Positions 17,326 to 28,673 of a stretch of 64,000 nucleotides of DNA are shown here, one piece after another. The notes below the pieces were generated by a model. The model was not told the DNA's origin. It worked only from the letters and a program-made list of their open reading frames with translations, and did not search any database. How positions within the stretch are numbered: position 1 is the first letter of the stretch; each line of letters begins with the position of its first letter. The stretch lies in the NCBI RefSeq assembly GCF_012584445.1, contig NZ_JABAHI010000008.1, positions 1,364,001 to 1,428,000 of the forward strand. Direction: 5' to 3'. The DNA comes from Olsenella sp. KGMB02461 (GTDB lineage Bacteria > Actinomycetota > Coriobacteriia > Coriobacteriales > Atopobiaceae). A program made the position numbers and the translations under genes.

Positions 17326-18642
17326 ATGGCCGACGCCTTTTATCCCTTCGTCGAGAACCCCTCGACACCCCCACATTCCTCGGGCCACGATGGTCTGAAA
17401 GACAGAGCAGAGAGCTCTCAAAACTCCCACATTTCAGGCACTTCCGAGGCATATGTGGCTGCCGAGAAGCCCGCACCCCCACAACCAGATAGTCCCGACA
17501 ACGCAGTTCCATCTGCTTCCGGCGCCCACAGATCAGGGGTGCTGGAAGTCACCTCTGCGGCACGCATCGCGGTCTATGACGATGTGGCTGCAGCTCCCCG
17601 CGTGGTAATGGTGGCTCCTCAAGACATTCGCTCCTACCTTGAAGAGATCACTGCCACCGTCAACAAGCTGGCCCAAGAGCAGGGCGGGGCTATTCCCTTC
17701 ACCGTCATTCGCGAGTGCGTTGAAAACCTGATTCACGCCTATTTTCAGGCCCCCACCATCTCGATCCTTGATGGGGGAAACACCATTCGCTTTTCAGACC
17801 AGGGCCCTGGCATCCCCAACAAGCGCCTGGCATTGGAATACGGCACCTCAAGCGCCACTGAATCCATGAAGCGCTACATTCGCGGCGTGGGATCCGGCTT
17901 GCCTTACGCCTCCCAATATATGGCCGACAAGGGCGGCACACTCACCATTGAAGACAACATATCCGGAGGCTGCATCGTCACCATCTCGCTGTCCCAGATC
18001 CAGGAGCCCCAAGATCCAGCAGGGCACAGGTATGCCCCCTCTGCTGCAGCAGCTGAGGCAGGGGTTTCTCGGCAACCAGAGCCGCTGCAATCCGGCTTCG
18101 AACAACCAGGGTACGGGCAAGCTCCTCAGGGCTACCCCTACGGACAGCCTCAAGCACCTGGTTATGGAGCTATGCCTGGCCAGATAGCACAGCCTGTCTT
18201 TGGACAGCCACAGCCAGGTTGGGTGCAACCTGCCTACGGACAGCCCCTATACGGGCAGCCGTCAGTACCGGGTTACGGACAGCCATCCTACGGAACACCT
18301 GTTTTGAGTGGATATCCGTCGCCCACTGGAACGTCTGGGACGTCCCAGGGACAGACGCCTTACGTTGGCGCAGGCATAGGTGCTGGTTACGGAGGAGAGC
18401 AGCCGTCTCAGATGCCTTTGGGCGACGGCTCTATAAACGATCGCGACCGCAATGCCCTGATGTACTTGCTTCAACACAGCGAGGGAGGGGGAGCAGAACT
18501 TACCGCAGCTTTTGGCAGCTCGGGACCCACATGGAGCCGCACCTTAAAGCACTTGAGCGAATTAGGGTTTGTACAAAAACACGGGCAAAAATATCGTCTC
18601 ACAGAGGTGGGACGCCAATGGACCATCGCTCATTGGCTGTAA
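17326..18642 (+). CDS. GHKL-type ATPase domain protein with C-terminal winged helix
   Basis: 438 residues from ATG 17326 (GGAGG five bases upstream). After a low-complexity front comes a histidine-kinase-like ATPase domain (about 95-220). Its N box is IRECVENLIHAYF, G1 is FSDQGPGIPN and the lid/G2 part is IRGVGSGLPYASQYM. There is no phospho-acceptor domain. A Gly/Tyr/Pro/Gln-rich repeat region (QAPGYG, GYGQP units; about 230-365) follows, then a C-terminal winged helix (LLQHSEGGGAELTAAFGSSGPTWSRTLKHLSELGFVQ). So it looks like an ATP-binding DNA-binding protein, perhaps an anti-sigma-like or transcriptional switch, next to dnaA. It carries two exact copies of the 13-bp repeat. Function not known to me. 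Confidence 0.75.
   Translation: MADAFYPFVENPSTPPHSSGHDGLKDRAESSQNSHISGTSEAYVAAEKPAPPQPDSPDNAVPSASGAHRSGVLEVTSAARIAVYDDVAAAPRVVMVAPQDIRSYLEEITATVNKLAQEQGGAIPFTVIRECVENLIHAYFQAPTISILDGGNTIRFSDQGPGIPNKRLALEYGTSSATESMKRYIRGVGSGLPYASQYMADKGGTLTIEDNISGGCIVTISLSQIQEPQDPAGHRYAPSAAAAEAGVSRQPEPLQSGFEQPGYGQAPQGYPYGQPQAPGYGAMPGQIAQPVFGQPQPGWVQPAYGQPLYGQPSVPGYGQPSYGTPVLSGYPSPTGTSGTSQGQTPYVGAGIGAGYGGEQPSQMPLGDGSINDRDRNALMYLLQHSEGGGAELTAAFGSSGPTWSRTLKHLSELGFVQKHGQKYRLTEVGRQWTIAHWL
17460..17472 (+). repeat. TGCCGAGAARCCC word (in GHKL gene, front linker)
   Basis: Exact copy, in frame as AEKP in the disordered N-terminal part. Confidence 0.85.
18062..18074 (-). repeat. TGCCGAGAARCCC word (in GHKL gene, reverse)
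   Basis: Exact copy on the minus strand, inside the low-complexity linker between the ATPase and winged-helix parts. It does not give AEKP in this orientation, so the DNA word rather than the peptide is what is shared. Confidence 0.85.
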
Positions 18643-18794
18643 CCCACCAGCTCATAGGCTATATCTGTACATCCCTAAGAAACGTAACCCATAACATGGC
18701 CACAGAAATAGAAGGACCCTATACTCAATAGCCTGCACATCTCGCTCAAGTTTTCATCACCGGTGACCACTGAGCCAACTCATGGTTGTTACCG

Positions 18795-18824
18795 TTGCCA
18801 AGTTTTCAACATGGGCTTTATAAT
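18795..18824 (+). promoter_or_regulatory. Promoter of dnaA
   Basis: TTGCCA (18795-18800), 18-base spacer, TATAAT (18819-18824), 32 bases before the chosen dnaA start. A DnaA-box-like TTTTCAACA (18803-18811) lies in the spacer, which would fit autorepression by DnaA (inference). Confidence 0.7.
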
Positions 18825-18856
18825 GGCCATCCTAAGAGAAGGACGGAGTGAAGTTC

Positions 18857-20467
18857 ATGGATGTATTACAAGCCTCGGATGCCCGGATTTTGTGGGAGGA
18901 CGCGCGTTCTATTTTGCAGTCCCAAGGGGCTACTGAGCAGCTTTTGAATCTCATGGCTTCCTGTGATCCTTTGGCGCTAGAAGGCAGTCAGCTGCAGTTG
19001 AGCACCCCTTCGAGCTTTGCCAACAGGCTTTTAGAGCGTGAGCGAGACCAGGTAGAAAAGGCATTGAGCCAGGCGGCCTTTGAGCCCACCACCTTCATGA
19101 TTGCTGGAGCCCAGACCCCGTCATCGACAACTTCTGCTCCAGACCCCACCGTGAATCCTGTGGCTGCTCAGCCTCAACCGGCTTTCACTCCCGCTGCCAC
19201 TCCCGCACCTCGCCCGCAGACCCTCGCTGCATCTCCTGCAACCCTTGAGCCGGAGGCGCCGTCAAAGTTCAAGGCCAACCCCTCTTTTGGGGCTCAGACC
19301 TCGATGACCATGGAGCAGTGGCAGGCCTATCAGCGACAGGCTACTGCGACCGAGACTCCTGCACCCTCTCAGCCTGCAGCGGCGCAGGTGATCGAGGTTG
19401 CGCCCAAAAACCCGCTGGTAGAGATTGTGGCCGAGAAAGACGCCACCCTCACCTTCGACACCTTTGTGGAGGCCGAGGAAAACCGTTACGCCCTTCAGGC
19501 TGCAAAACAGGTGGCTAACGGCTCGCCTCAGTACAACCCGCTCTTCATCCATGGCAGCTCGGGCTTAGGAAAGACCCACCTGTTGCGCGCCATTCAAAAC
19601 TACATTGCCGTGAACGACCCCTCTCGCCAATGCGTCTATCGCATCGCCACCGACTTTCGCGATGACTACGTCAAGGCCATGCAGGGAGACCGCTCGGTAA
19701 AAGACGCGCTTACCCGCAACTACCAAAACATCGACGTATTGATCTTGGATGACATCCAACATATCGCCAACGCCCAAGGAACCATGGAGTTCTTCTTCGA
19801 TACGTTCAACTATCTGATGAGCAACGGCAAGCAAGTGATTCTAGCTGCCGACGTTCCGCCCGCAGAGATCGGCATGGACGAGCGCTATTCCAGCCGCATG
19901 AGCCAGGGTTTCTCGGTAGCTATACATACGCCTACCTTGGAATTCAAGCGAGTGCTCATAGAGACGTTTTATGAGCGCATGCATGCAGAGGGCATTCCTG
20001 GCACCCTCACTCGCGACGATCTGACCCTTATGGCAGACAGGGCTGGAGGAAACATCCGCTCTATCCGCGCTTTTGTGCAAGATTGCCTACTGCGCTCCAC
20101 CCATCAAGAAAACGGGCGCCTGGAGCCAGCCGACATCATGGCTGCCGCCGCAGAGCGCTGGTCGCGCGAGGGACTCCATATCTCCATCGAAGACATCCAG
20201 TCGCTGGTGCAAAGCACGTACTCGGTATCGCGGCAGGATTTAGTGTCCAACAAGCGCAACAAAGAGATCGCCCAGCCGCGCCATATCGCCATCTGGCTTT
20301 CGCGCGAGCTCACCGACTCTACACTGCAAGAGATCGGGCGCCATTTTGGCGGCCGCACCCATGCCACAGTGAAGCATTCCATCGCCTGGGTGGAGGAGAC
20401 CATGGAGACAGACAGACTCTTTCAAGACCGCGTCAACCGTCTGCGCGATAGATTAGGAGGCTCATAA
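18857..20467 (+). CDS. dnaA: Chromosomal replication initiator DnaA
   Basis: 536 residues from ATG 18857 (GGAG at 8 bases); a GTG at 18848 is the alternative and adds three residues. Domain I (about 1-85) interacts with partners; domain II (about 86-180) is a long Pro/Ala/Gln linker. Domain III is the AAA+ ATPase: Walker A HGSSGLGKTH near 232, Walker B VLILDDIQ, and sensor/box VII MDERYSSRMSQGF. Domain IV ends with SRQDLVSNKRNKEIAQPRHIAIWLSRELT and GRTHATVKH, the helix-turn-helix signature that reads DnaA boxes. Expected upstream neighbour of dnaN. One 12-of-13 copy of the 13-bp repeat (19906-19918) is in the AAA+ part. Confidence 0.97.
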   Translation: MDVLQASDARILWEDARSILQSQGATEQLLNLMASCDPLALEGSQLQLSTPSSFANRLLERERDQVEKALSQAAFEPTTFMIAGAQTPSSTTSAPDPTVNPVAAQPQPAFTPAATPAPRPQTLAASPATLEPEAPSKFKANPSFGAQTSMTMEQWQAYQRQATATETPAPSQPAAAQVIEVAPKNPLVEIVAEKDATLTFDTFVEAEENRYALQAAKQVANGSPQYNPLFIHGSSGLGKTHLLRAIQNYIAVNDPSRQCVYRIATDFRDDYVKAMQGDRSVKDALTRNYQNIDVLILDDIQHIANAQGTMEFFFDTFNYLMSNGKQVILAADVPPAEIGMDERYSSRMSQGFSVAIHTPTLEFKRVLIETFYERMHAEGIPGTLTRDDLTLMADRAGGNIRSIRAFVQDCLLRSTHQENGRLEPADIMAAAAERWSREGLHISIEDIQSLVQSTYSVSRQDLVSNKRNKEIAQPRHIAIWLSRELTDSTLQEIGRHFGGRTHATVKHSIAWVEETMETDRLFQDRVNRLRDRLGGS

Positions 20468-20558
20468 AACCCCAGATAAATGCCTTGGGAACCCGGTGAG
20501 GGCTTTCTCGACATCCCCGGTGCGAAAACCCTGAGAATGATGTTCATAAACCACGGGT

Positions 20559-20598
20559 TTCTGTAGAGGATTTCCACGCACTCTGAACTTCTGTAGAG
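20559..20598 (+). repeat. Direct repeat in dnaA-dnaN gap
   Basis: TTCTGTAGAG occurs at 20559-20568 and 20589-20598, 30 bases apart. Each is followed by an A/T-rich GGATTTCC or AAAATCG tail, and ATTTCCACG (DnaA-box-like) overlaps the first tail. A related CTTGTAGAAAATC lies in the rpmH-side gap. Possibly origin or dnaN control elements. Confidence 0.45.
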
Positions 20599-20727
20599 AA
20601 AATCGAGAGTTCTAAACAGAGACGGATGTTCGCTTCACCGCAAGTACGCTGGGAAAACAGGGGTTTTGAACATATCAACATGTCCTACTAATCACTACTA
20701 ATTATTTTTATTTATAAGGAGATAGTA

Positions 20728-21852
20728 ATGCGCTTCGACGTCAGCAAGACCACGCTCCAGGATGCTATCGCCATCGTCTCGAAGGCCACAGCCTCCAGCT
20801 CTACGCTCCCCATTCTCACCGGCATTCTTTTGAAGGCTGAGGAAGGCGAGCTTACGCTCCAGGCGACCGACTTGGATGTGTCGCTGCGCCACACCATTGC
20901 CGCCAACGTGCGCGAGCCTGGCTCTACTGTGGTCTCTGGCAAGATTTTGGCCAACCTGGTGAAAACCTTGCGCGGCTCCACTGTCTCCTTTGATTCCGAT
21001 CACAACAGCATTCAGGTGAAATGCGGCAACTCCCGCTTCAATCTCAATACGCTCAACCCAGTGGATTTCCCTGAGTTCCCTCAAATCGATCCCGAGAAGA
21101 GCGTGGCTCTGCCGGTGGACACCTTGGCCGACATGGTCAACCGTGTGTACAAGATGACTTCTAAGGACCTCTCTCACCCCATTTTGGGTGGCATCTACCT
21201 CACCGTGGACGAGAACCTGGTGCGTTTGGTGGCTACTGACTCCTATCGTCTGGCGGTCTGCGACACCAACGTAGAGACTTCTACGTTGACCGAGAGCTTC
21301 CAGGTGATAGTCTCTGGCAACGCGTTTCACGAGGCGCTTTCCACGTTCCCCTCTACCACCGATGATGGCAGTGCTGCAGAGGTGGTGTTGGGGGCCACTG
21401 ATTCCCAAGTGAGCTTTAGGTGTGGCAGCACCCTGTATGTGTCCCGCTGTATCGAGGGCAACTTCCCGGATTATCGCCAGCTTTTGCCCAGTTCCTGCAC
21501 CACTTCGCTTACCCCGCAGTTAGGGGAGCTGCAGGATGCGCTCAAGTGCGTCTCGGTAATGACCACTCAGAATCCCCGCGTGCGCTTCGACGTGGATGTG
21601 GATGGTGCTCGAGTGACGCTCTCTGCAGTCAACGCCGACATGGGCGATGCGGTGGAAGTGCTGGAGGACATCGAAGTAGAGGGGCAGAACGTCTCCATCG
21701 GCCTCAACCATCGCTATGTATCTGACTGCCTGGCAGCTCTAGGGGACCGCGAGACGGTGTCCATCGAGCTTTTGGGCGAGATGCAGCCGGCTATCTTCAA
21801 GTCCTACGGCAAGCCTAACTACCTGCAGCTCATCATGCCCACGAGGCTCTAA
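20728..21852 (+). CDS. dnaN: DNA polymerase III beta clamp
   Basis: 374 residues, normal length. Three-fold clamp architecture with family stretches such as VSKATASSSTLPILTGILL, LVATDSYRLA, and a C-terminal PTRL after LQLIMP that forms the peptide-binding pocket end. GGAG ribosome binding site eight bases before ATG. It encircles DNA to tether the polymerase. It ends four bases before recF. Confidence 0.97.
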   Translation: MRFDVSKTTLQDAIAIVSKATASSSTLPILTGILLKAEEGELTLQATDLDVSLRHTIAANVREPGSTVVSGKILANLVKTLRGSTVSFDSDHNSIQVKCGNSRFNLNTLNPVDFPEFPQIDPEKSVALPVDTLADMVNRVYKMTSKDLSHPILGGIYLTVDENLVRLVATDSYRLAVCDTNVETSTLTESFQVIVSGNAFHEALSTFPSTTDDGSAAEVVLGATDSQVSFRCGSTLYVSRCIEGNFPDYRQLLPSSCTTSLTPQLGELQDALKCVSVMTTQNPRVRFDVDVDGARVTLSAVNADMGDAVEVLEDIEVEGQNVSIGLNHRYVSDCLAALGDRETVSIELLGEMQPAIFKSYGKPNYLQLIMPTRL

Positions 21853-21855
21853 TCC

Positions 21856-23004
21856 ATGGGTCTTGTGCTCTCCTGTGCCACCCTCCTAGATTGGCGCTGC
21901 GCCCAGTCCCTTGAGCTGGAGTTCTCTCCGGCCATGACGGTGCTCGCAGGGCCTAATGCCTATGGCAAGACCAACACAGTGGAGGCGCTCCAGCTTTTGA
22001 CGGCTGGAGTGTCCTTTCGCCATCCCTCTCCTCGCGACTTGGTGCGCCAAGGAGCTGAGGTTGCCAAGGCGTCAGCGCGCCTTGAAGGGGACGGACGCCT
22101 GTTGGATGTAGCGGTGATTGCCAGTGAGAGCTCGCGGCGTTTCACGAGAAACGGTAAGGCGGTGCGTCCCTCAGAGATTCCGGGAACTCTGCTGTCTGTG
22201 CTCTTTAATCCTGACGACCTGGGGCTTGTAAAGGGGTCTGCCTCTGCACGCCGCGATGAGACAGATGCCTTTGGTTCCCAGGCATCCCGAGCCTTTGCTC
22301 AGGTGGTGAAGACTTACAAGCGTTCCATCGAGCAGCGCAACCGGCTGCTCAAAGAGCCTCAGGTGGATATGGGTCTCCTGGATGCCTGGGATGCCTCGGT
22401 GGCTGTGGGTGCCGGGACGCTGCTCTGCCATCGCACGAGCCTGTTGGCGCGATTGGGCGAGCTGGTGTCTGAGGCTCATGAGGCAGTGGCTCCAGAGCGG
22501 CTGATCATTCGCTATGAGTCCAGTTTGGGACCCTTGGAGGCAGGCTCTTCTCGGCAGGACCTCATCGAGCAGATGGCCGAGGCCCTCAAGGAATCTCGAG
22601 CCGAGGACCTGCGCCGAGGTTTTACCACCAAAGGGCCCCAGCGAGACGATATTGGCTTTGAGTTGGACGGTCGGCCATTGCGCACCTTTGGGAGCCAAGG
22701 TCAGCAGCGCACGGCGGTATTGGCCTGGAAGATGGCGCAGGTGCGCTTTGTCCAGGAGGTGTTGGGACAAACGCCGCTTTTGCTCTTAGACGATGTCATG
22801 AGCGAGTTGGACGCCCATAGGCGCAAAGCGGTGAGCGGGCTGGTGGGCCAAGGGGTGCAGACGGTCGTCACCACGACGCACCTGGGCTACTTTGACCCAC
22901 AGATGCTGGCAGACGCTTCGGTGATCGAGTTCACGGGGAAGGGGGTTGCCCATGGAGTGGAGCGATGGCACCAACGAAGATCCGGCAGCTCTTGCGACCT
23001 ATAG
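21856..23004 (+). CDS. recF: DNA replication and repair protein RecF
   Basis: 382 residues. Structural-maintenance-type ATPase: Walker A AGPNAYGKTNTVEAL near residue 31, ABC-like signature TFGSQGQQRTAVLAWKMA, Walker B LLLLDDVMSELD. It helps load RecA at gapped DNA with RecO/RecR. It follows dnaN closely and overlaps the next gene by about 50 bases. Confidence 0.96.
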   Translation: MGLVLSCATLLDWRCAQSLELEFSPAMTVLAGPNAYGKTNTVEALQLLTAGVSFRHPSPRDLVRQGAEVAKASARLEGDGRLLDVAVIASESSRRFTRNGKAVRPSEIPGTLLSVLFNPDDLGLVKGSASARRDETDAFGSQASRAFAQVVKTYKRSIEQRNRLLKEPQVDMGLLDAWDASVAVGAGTLLCHRTSLLARLGELVSEAHEAVAPERLIIRYESSLGPLEAGSSRQDLIEQMAEALKESRAEDLRRGFTTKGPQRDDIGFELDGRPLRTFGSQGQQRTAVLAWKMAQVRFVQEVLGQTPLLLLDDVMSELDAHRRKAVSGLVGQGVQTVVTTTHLGYFDPQMLADASVIEFTGKGVAHGVERWHQRRSGSSCDL

Positions 23005-23527
23005 GCCCATGAGCGCTGTCTTGACTGGCTGCATGCAGTCGCTGGGCTATAAGTCTGGCAAGGTAAGCGCGGGTTGGGCGTGGAACAAAATCGCCGGCCC
23101 ACGCGGCCGGGCCCATACCCGGGGCGTCTTCTTGCAAACTCAGACAGCGCCTCGGCTGCCGCTTTTACGCGTGTATCTGGACTCCTCGGTGCTCATCCAG
23201 GACTTCTCTACTGATCACTTGCTGTTCGAGCAGCGCCTCTCAGAAGTAGGACTGCCGGTGGAGCGCGTGGTGTTCCAGCTCTCCAGAACCGTGGGGACCA
23301 CCCCACCAGGAGGGGCCCAGGTGGCTGCGGGCTTCTCGGCAGGACAAAGAGCCGAGAAGCCCGCACCATCCCAACCTATGCCTTTAGAGTCGCTGCCGCC
23401 TTTGAGCAAGGAGCAAAAGCAGCAGGTGGCTCTGATGACTTCGGGGCTTGATGGGGAGCTGCGCCAGGCAGCACTCAAAGCTATGGAAGCGAGTCTGCGA
23501 CGGTCGCAGGGAAAGCTCGAAGGATAG
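22952..23527 (+). CDS. DUF721/DciA-like protein
   Basis: 191 residues from ATG 22952, overlapping the recF 3' end. The N-terminal about 110 residues match the DUF721 build: GWAWNKIAGPRGRAHTRGVFL, then RVYLDSSVLIQDFSTDHLLFEQRL. DciA members of this family assist the replicative helicase DnaB, and the recF-gyrB position is typical for actinobacterial ones. A linker follows that contains an inverted pair of the 13-bp repeat, then a short helical C-terminus. Function by family and context. Confidence 0.75.
   Translation: MEWSDGTNEDPAALATYRPMSAVLTGCMQSLGYKSGKVSAGWAWNKIAGPRGRAHTRGVFLQTQTAPRLPLLRVYLDSSVLIQDFSTDHLLFEQRLSEVGLPVERVVFQLSRTVGTTPPGGAQVAAGFSAGQRAEKPAPSQPMPLESLPPLSKEQKQQVALMTSGLDGELRQAALKAMEASLRRSQGKLEG
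23327..23364. repeat. Inverted pair of the 13-bp word inside the dciA-like gene
   Basis: A perfect 14-bp stem (23327-23340 with 23351-23364) and 10-base loop made of an exact reverse copy (23329-23341) and a one-mismatch forward copy (23350-23362). It is an intrinsic-terminator-shaped hairpin within an open reading frame, without a T-run, in the linker of the protein. Confidence 0.85.
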
Positions 23528-23707
23528 GGGAGCCCCAAAAGCTTTGATAGTGGCTTACGTATTTATGGCTATCAAAGACATTGAGCCGCTGTGAGCGCCA
23601 TAAAAACGTAATAGGTAGGGGGATGGCACAGAAGGCTAATCGTGGCTACTAGATGCCTTCTGGTGCCCCTGGTGGCAAATGACGGCCACAACCATTAGAA
23701 TTGGTAA

Positions 23708-25675
<1,968 letters not shown>

Positions 25676-25692
25676 ACAGAGAGGTTTGACCT

Positions 25693-28536
25693 GTGGCAGA
25701 TAACAAACGACCCGGCGGAGACGGGTTTGACGACGAGCTGGACTCTGGCGTCAACGAGGGCGATCTCTTTGAGAACGACGAGGTGCGCGAAGGCGCGGTA
25801 GGCCCTGACGGCGACGTCGAGCTCGACGACCCAGAGGATAACTCTGGCTCTGACGACGATATCGACTACGACCTCGCCGTTGAGGAAGACGGCGATGAGG
25901 TGGGGGTGGAGCTGGATTCCATCGGCGATTCCACCACGGGCCTTTTGGCTGACGAGGGCGGCTCTCGTCTAGACCTTACTGACATCCATGGCGGCACTCT
26001 GAAGCCTATCGGCCTCTCCAGCGAGATGCAGACCAGCTTCATTGAGTATTCCATGTCGGTCATCGTGGCCCGCGCCTTGCCCGATGTGCGCGACGGCTTG
26101 AAGCCTGTGCATCGCCGTATCCTCTACGCCATGCTGGACTCCGGCGTGCTTCCCACCAAGCCGCATAAGAAGAGCGCGTGGACGGTAGGCGAGGTTATCG
26201 GCAAATACCATCCCCATGGAGACTCTGCAGTCTATGACGCCATGGTGCGTCTGGCTCAAGACTTCTCCATGTCGGTGCCTCTCATCGACGGCCATGGCAA
26301 CTTTGGCTCCGTGGATGGCGACCCCGCCGCTGCCATGCGTTATACCGAGAGCCGTCTGGCAAAGCCTGCCATGGAGCTTCTGCGCGACCTCAACGATGAC
26401 ACGGTGGACTGGCAGCCCAACTACGACGAGTCCATCATGGAGCCCGCCGTGCTGCCCAGCCGTTTCCCCAACCTGCTGGTCAACGGCTCGTCAGGCATCG
26501 CGGTGGGCATGGCCACCAACATCGCCCCTCACAACCTGGGTGAAGCCATCGACGCCACCTGCATGATGATCGACAACCCGGATGCCACGGTGGACGAGCT
26601 CATGAGCGTCATGCCTGGCCCGGACTTTCCCACCGGCGCCGTCATCATGGGCACCGAGGGCATCCGCGATTCCTATGAGACTGGCCGCGGCTCCATCTGT
26701 GTGCGCGCCAAGGCTCATGTGGAGAAGATCAAGGGCAACCGTCAGCGTATCGTCATCACCGAGATCCCCTATCAGGTGAACAAGGGCCTGCTTCAAGAGA
26801 AGATCGCCAAGTTGGTGAACGACAAGGTGATCGAGGGTATCTCAGACATGCGCGACGAGACCAACCGCAAGGGCATGCGCTTGGTCATCGACCTCAAAAC
26901 CAATGTGGTGCCTGAGGTAGTGCTCAACAACCTCTACAAGCACACCCAGCTCCAGACCACCTTTGGCGCCATCAACATCGCCCTGGTAGACGGTGTGCCC
27001 AAGACGCTCACCCTGCGCGAGATGATCGGCCACTACATCGACCACCAGGTCGACGTGGTGACTCGCCGCACTCAGTACCGCCTCAAGAAGGCTCAAAAGG
27101 AGCTGCACGTACGCGAGGGCCTGCTTATCGCAGTGGATAACATCGACGAGGTTGTCCACATCATCCGCAGCTCTTACTCCGACGCCGAGGTGCGCGAGCG
27201 CTTCAATGAGCGTTTTGGCCTGGACGAGGTTCAGTCCAACGCCATTCTTGAGATGCGACTCAAGCGCCTCACCGGCTTGGAGCGCGAGAAGCTGGTGGCA
27301 GACATCGAGCGTCTCAAAGAGGAGATCGCCTATCTGGAGAGCCTCTTGGCAGATCGCACCAAGCTTTTGGGCGTCATCAAAGATGAGATGCGTGAGATCA
27401 AGGGCAAGTACGCCCGTCCTCGCCGCACCACCATCTCCAATGCTCCTATCACGCTCAATGTGGAGGATCTCATCGCCGACGAGGATATGGTCATCACCAT
27501 CACCCACGCCGGCTATATCAAACGCACCCCCGTGGCCGACTACCGCTCTCAAAAGCGCGGCGGCAAAGGCGTGCAGGGGGTCTCGCTCAAGGACAATGAC
27601 TTCGTGGAAGAGCTGTTCGTGGCGAGCACTCACGACTACATCCTCTTCTTCACCAACCTAGGCAAGGTCTATCGCCTGAAGGTCCACGAGCTGCCGGTGG
27701 GCAGCCGCACCGCCAAGGGCACTCCGCTGGTAAACCTGCTGGATCTGGCTGATGGCGAGCATGCTACCTCGGTCTTTACCACCAGCGACTTCCCAGAGAA
27801 CGAGTACCTCATGTTTGCCACCGCCAAGGGCAACGTGAAGAAGACGGCGCTCTCTGCCTATGACCGCACCCGTCGCGACGGCATGATCGCCATCAAGCTC
27901 AACGAGGGCGATCAGCTGGTCACTGTGCGGCGCGTCAAGGCGGGTGAGAAGGTCATCCTCACTTCGTCTGCCGGCAAGACTATCCTCTTTGACGAGTCCA
28001 AGGTGCGCCCCATGGGCCGCGCGGCTGCTGGCGTCAAGGGCATCGACCTCAAGGGCGACGCCTCCATGCTGGGCATGGAAGTCTCCAATGGCAAGGGAGA
28101 CCTCTTTGTCATCACCGAGAAGGGCTATGGCAAGCGCACGCCTGTCTCTGAGTACACAGAACACAACCGCGGCGGTCAGGGCATCTTCACCATCCAGATG
28201 ACCGCCAAGAAGGGCGATCTGGCTTCTGTCAAGGTGGTGGGCCCGCAGCATGAGCTTATGATCATGAGCCAGGAAGGCACTGTCATCCGCCTCAAGACCG
28301 CTGAGATCTCCCGGTTGGGCCGCGCCACACAGGGCGTCAAGATCATGAACGTCTCAGATGGAGACAGGATCACTTCGGTGGCCCGTATGGTCGCCGGCAA
28401 AGCCAAGGCCAAGAAGAAAGACGACGGCCAGGCGACCCTCTCACTCACTATCGAGGATCCCTCGGAAGAGGATGAGTCCATCGACGTGGGTGGCGAAGAG
28501 TTCTACGACGAAACCATCCTAGGGGATGAGGAGTAG
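25693..28536 (+). CDS. gyrA: DNA gyrase subunit A with acidic N-terminal extension
   Basis: 947 residues, GTG start at 25693, AGAGAGG upstream. The classical start of GyrA ([20 protein letters not shown]) only begins near residue 112. The first about 105 residues are an Asp/Glu/Gly-rich acidic leader absent from standard GyrA. Then come the winged-helix breakage domain with the catalytic Tyr (AMRYTESRL), the coiled-coil arm, and the C-terminal beta-pinwheel with a GyrA box (QKRGGKGV). The C-terminus is again acidic. The quinolone-region Ser/Asp equivalents are in [12 protein letters not shown]. No in-frame start nearer the core has a ribosome binding site, so the leader is probably translated. 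Confidence 0.95.
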   Translation: MADNKRPGGDGFDDELDSGVNEGDLFENDEVREGAVGPDGDVELDDPEDNSGSDDDIDYDLAVEEDGDEVGVELDSIGDSTTGLLADEGGSRLDLTDIHGGTLKPIGLSSEMQTSFIEYSMSVIVARALPDVRDGLKPVHRRILYAMLDSGVLPTKPHKKSAWTVGEVIGKYHPHGDSAVYDAMVRLAQDFSMSVPLIDGHGNFGSVDGDPAAAMRYTESRLAKPAMELLRDLNDDTVDWQPNYDESIMEPAVLPSRFPNLLVNGSSGIAVGMATNIAPHNLGEAIDATCMMIDNPDATVDELMSVMPGPDFPTGAVIMGTEGIRDSYETGRGSICVRAKAHVEKIKGNRQRIVITEIPYQVNKGLLQEKIAKLVNDKVIEGISDMRDETNRKGMRLVIDLKTNVVPEVVLNNLYKHTQLQTTFGAINIALVDGVPKTLTLREMIGHYIDHQVDVVTRRTQYRLKKAQKELHVREGLLIAVDNIDEVVHIIRSSYSDAEVRERFNERFGLDEVQSNAILEMRLKRLTGLEREKLVADIERLKEEIAYLESLLADRTKLLGVIKDEMREIKGKYARPRRTTISNAPITLNVEDLIADEDMVITITHAGYIKRTPVADYRSQKRGGKGVQGVSLKDNDFVEELFVASTHDYILFFTNLGKVYRLKVHELPVGSRTAKGTPLVNLLDLADGEHATSVFTTSDFPENEYLMFATAKGNVKKTALSAYDRTRRDGMIAIKLNEGDQLVTVRRVKAGEKVILTSSAGKTILFDESKVRPMGRAAAGVKGIDLKGDASMLGMEVSNGKGDLFVITEKGYGKRTPVSEYTEHNRGGQGIFTIQMTAKKGDLASVKVVGPQHELMIMSQEGTVIRLKTAEISRLGRATQGVKIMNVSDGDRITSVARMVAGKAKAKKKDDGQATLSLTIEDPSEEDESIDVGGEEFYDETILGDEE

Positions 28537-28565
28537 CTCTTATCGGCAGCAATGACCGTTGAGGT

Positions 28566-28603
28566 ACGCCTGGACTTCTTTAATGGGGACCGGGCGTGCT
28601 TTC
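28566..28603 (+). terminator. Possible terminator after gyrA
   Basis: 8-bp stem ACGCCTGG/CCGGGCGT (28566-28573 with 28590-28597, one G-T pair), 16-base loop, then a mixed T-rich tail (TTTCTTAATTT). Moderate quality. Confidence 0.5.
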
Positions 28604-28673
28604 TTAATTTAGGGATTAGAACTTGGTGTAGGCTAATCAGTCATAATTGGTATAGACCGGGGAGGAGGGTGCT

